Below are positions 6,027 through 6,634 of a DNA stretch of 6,634 nucleotides, one piece after another. This DNA is from CAITSH01 sp964385505 (GTDB taxonomy: Bacteria > Pseudomonadota > Gammaproteobacteria > Burkholderiales > SG8-39), in NCBI GenBank assembly GCA_964385505.1, contig CAYLPI010000197.1, positions 1 through 6,634 on the forward strand. The letters run 5' to 3'. The notes below the pieces were generated by a model that was not told the origin of the DNA, did not search any database, and saw nothing but the letters and a program-made list of their open reading frames with translations. A program made the translations under genes and the position numbers. The first letter of the stretch is position 1, and each line of letters opens with the position of its first letter.

Positions 6027-6556
6027 TGCGCGCGCTGCTCGTCCGGTTTTGCTTCCTGTGCATGCTGCTCACGGCCCACGGCGCGCTGGCGCTGACGCTG
6101 CCGCCCGAGGCGGCCAGGCTGGTACCCGAGGCACGCGAGACGGGCAGCGGCACCTTCCGTTATTTCGGCCTGCTCATTTACGATGCCAGGCTGTGGAGCG
6201 GCGGCGTGCGTTTTGACGACAAGGCGCCTTTTGCGCTTGGCATACGCTACGCGCGCAACATCAAGGGCGCGAGGCTGGCCGAGGAGAGTGTCAACCAGTG
6301 GCAGAAAATGGGCTACGGCCTCGAGGGCAACCAAGCGGCATGGGCGGCGCAGATGAAGCGCGTTTTTCCCGATGTGAAGCCGGGCGATGAACTGGTTGGC
6401 GTCAGCCTGCCGGAAAAAGGCGTGCGCTTTTTCTTCAACGGTGTCGATAACGGCGAAATCAGCGACCCGGCCTTTGCCCGGGCTTTCTTTGCAATATGGC
6501 TCGATGCACGCACAACCGAACCGGGCTTGCGCCGTGCGCTGACGGGGGACAAGTAA
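6026..6556 (+). CDS. Exported chalcone-isomerase-like protein (PF16036 type)
   Basis: A 176-residue protein with a type I signal peptide (Arg at 2 and 7, hydrophobic 8-16, cleavage near ALA|LT at 21-23), so it should work in the periplasm. Family features are FRYFGLLIYDARLW (44-57), ALGIRYARNIKG (70-81), the VSLPEKGVRFFFNG block (126-139) and the end FARAFFAIWLDARTTEPGLRRAL (150-171). Bacterial members of this fold are not flavonoid enzymes in most genomes; plant relatives without the catalytic residues bind fatty acids, so lipid binding is a reasonable guess here. ATG 6026 shares one base with the TGA of the methyltransferase, and GAAGG (6011-6015) lies 10 nt upstream. It is the last complete gene of the coupled group and may carry or protect modified lipids outside the membrane. 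Function is inferred from family and context only. Confidence 0.88.
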   Translation: MRALLVRFCFLCMLLTAHGALALTLPPEAARLVPEARETGSGTFRYFGLLIYDARLWSGGVRFDDKAPFALGIRYARNIKGARLAEESVNQWQKMGYGLEGNQAAWAAQMKRVFPDVKPGDELVGVSLPEKGVRFFFNGVDNGEISDPAFARAFFAIWLDARTTEPGLRRALTGDK

Positions 6557-6609
6557 TTGCGCCGGCGCCACCTTCGCATGTGTGCGTATCCATGACGCCG
6601 CCGGCGCAA
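6557..6609 (+). repeat. Long-looped inverted repeat after the operon's last complete gene
   Basis: TTGCGCCGGCG (6557-6567) and CGCCGGCGCAA (6599-6609) are perfect 11-bp inverted arms around a 31-nt loop. The loop holds a smaller hairpin, CGCA (6575-6578) with TGCG (6583-6586). It begins directly after the stop codon. There is no T-tract, so it is not a classical terminator; it may protect the mRNA 3' end or act as a weak or factor-dependent terminator. Confidence 0.5.
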
Positions 6610-6634
6610 CCGATGGAGAGACCGATGGAGAGAC
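6609..6634 (+). repeat. 12-bp tandem repeat at the right window edge
   Basis: CGATGGAGAGAC occurs twice in succession (6611-6622, 6623-6634), and the period of 12 extends left to 6609. It may continue past the window. Each copy contains both an ATG and a GGAGAG Shine-Dalgarno-like core. An in-frame path ATG 6592 - ATG 6613 - ATG 6625 is open, so the repeat may be the leader or first codons of the next gene. Confidence 0.6.

Noticed and set aside
6557..6609. Intrinsic terminator after the chalcone-isomerase-like gene
   Set aside because: There is no T-run after the stem and the loop is 31 nt, so I list it only as an inverted repeat.

Overview
The window is GC-rich proteobacterial DNA, probably from a gamma- or betaproteobacterium. 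This is judged from GC-ending codon use, Shine-Dalgarno-led compact genes, and the gene set itself. It holds seven protein genes arranged as a divergent pair of transcription units. No rRNA, tRNA, CRISPR array or insertion sequence was seen, and no gene-free stretch exceeds about 140 bases.

Left part (1-922, minus strand): an almost complete MerR-family regulator with a C-terminal adenosylcobalamin-binding module of the CarH/LitR type. This family senses light through vitamin B12. The window cuts it before its stop codon. Between it and the rightward genes lies an AT-rich divergent control region (923-1061). It holds a near-consensus sigma-70 promoter (TTGACT, 17 bp, TATATT), two 18-bp near-identical elements exactly 63 bp apart, and four copies of a shorter A(T/C)ATTGNCT motif. 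This is the likely operator of the regulator.

Right part (1062-6556, plus strand), in order: an exported cysteine-type glutathione peroxidase; GTP cyclohydrolase FolE2; an FAD-dependent oxidoreductase of the amine-oxidase-like (COG2907) type; a DUF1365 protein; a cyclopropane-synthase-like SAM methyltransferase; and an exported chalcone-isomerase-like protein. The last four overlap by 1, 4 and 1 nt, so they are almost certainly co-translated. Folate/pterin, peroxidase and lipid-modification genes beside a B12 photoreceptor fit a known theme: light or singlet-oxygen stress triggers photoprotection and membrane-lipid remodelling.

The FAD protein - DUF1365 - Cfa-like trio has the same order as the mycobacterial Rv0449c-Rv0448c-Rv0447c (ufaA1) block. 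The Cfa-like enzyme lacks the Cys and His that hold bicarbonate in true cyclopropane synthases. I infer that the operon makes a methyl-branched or further modified fatty acid (10-methyl/methylene or furan type) rather than a plain cyclopropane. The right end (6557-6634) carries a long-looped 11-bp inverted repeat, then a 12-bp tandem repeat that runs off the window and may lie at the start of the next gene.
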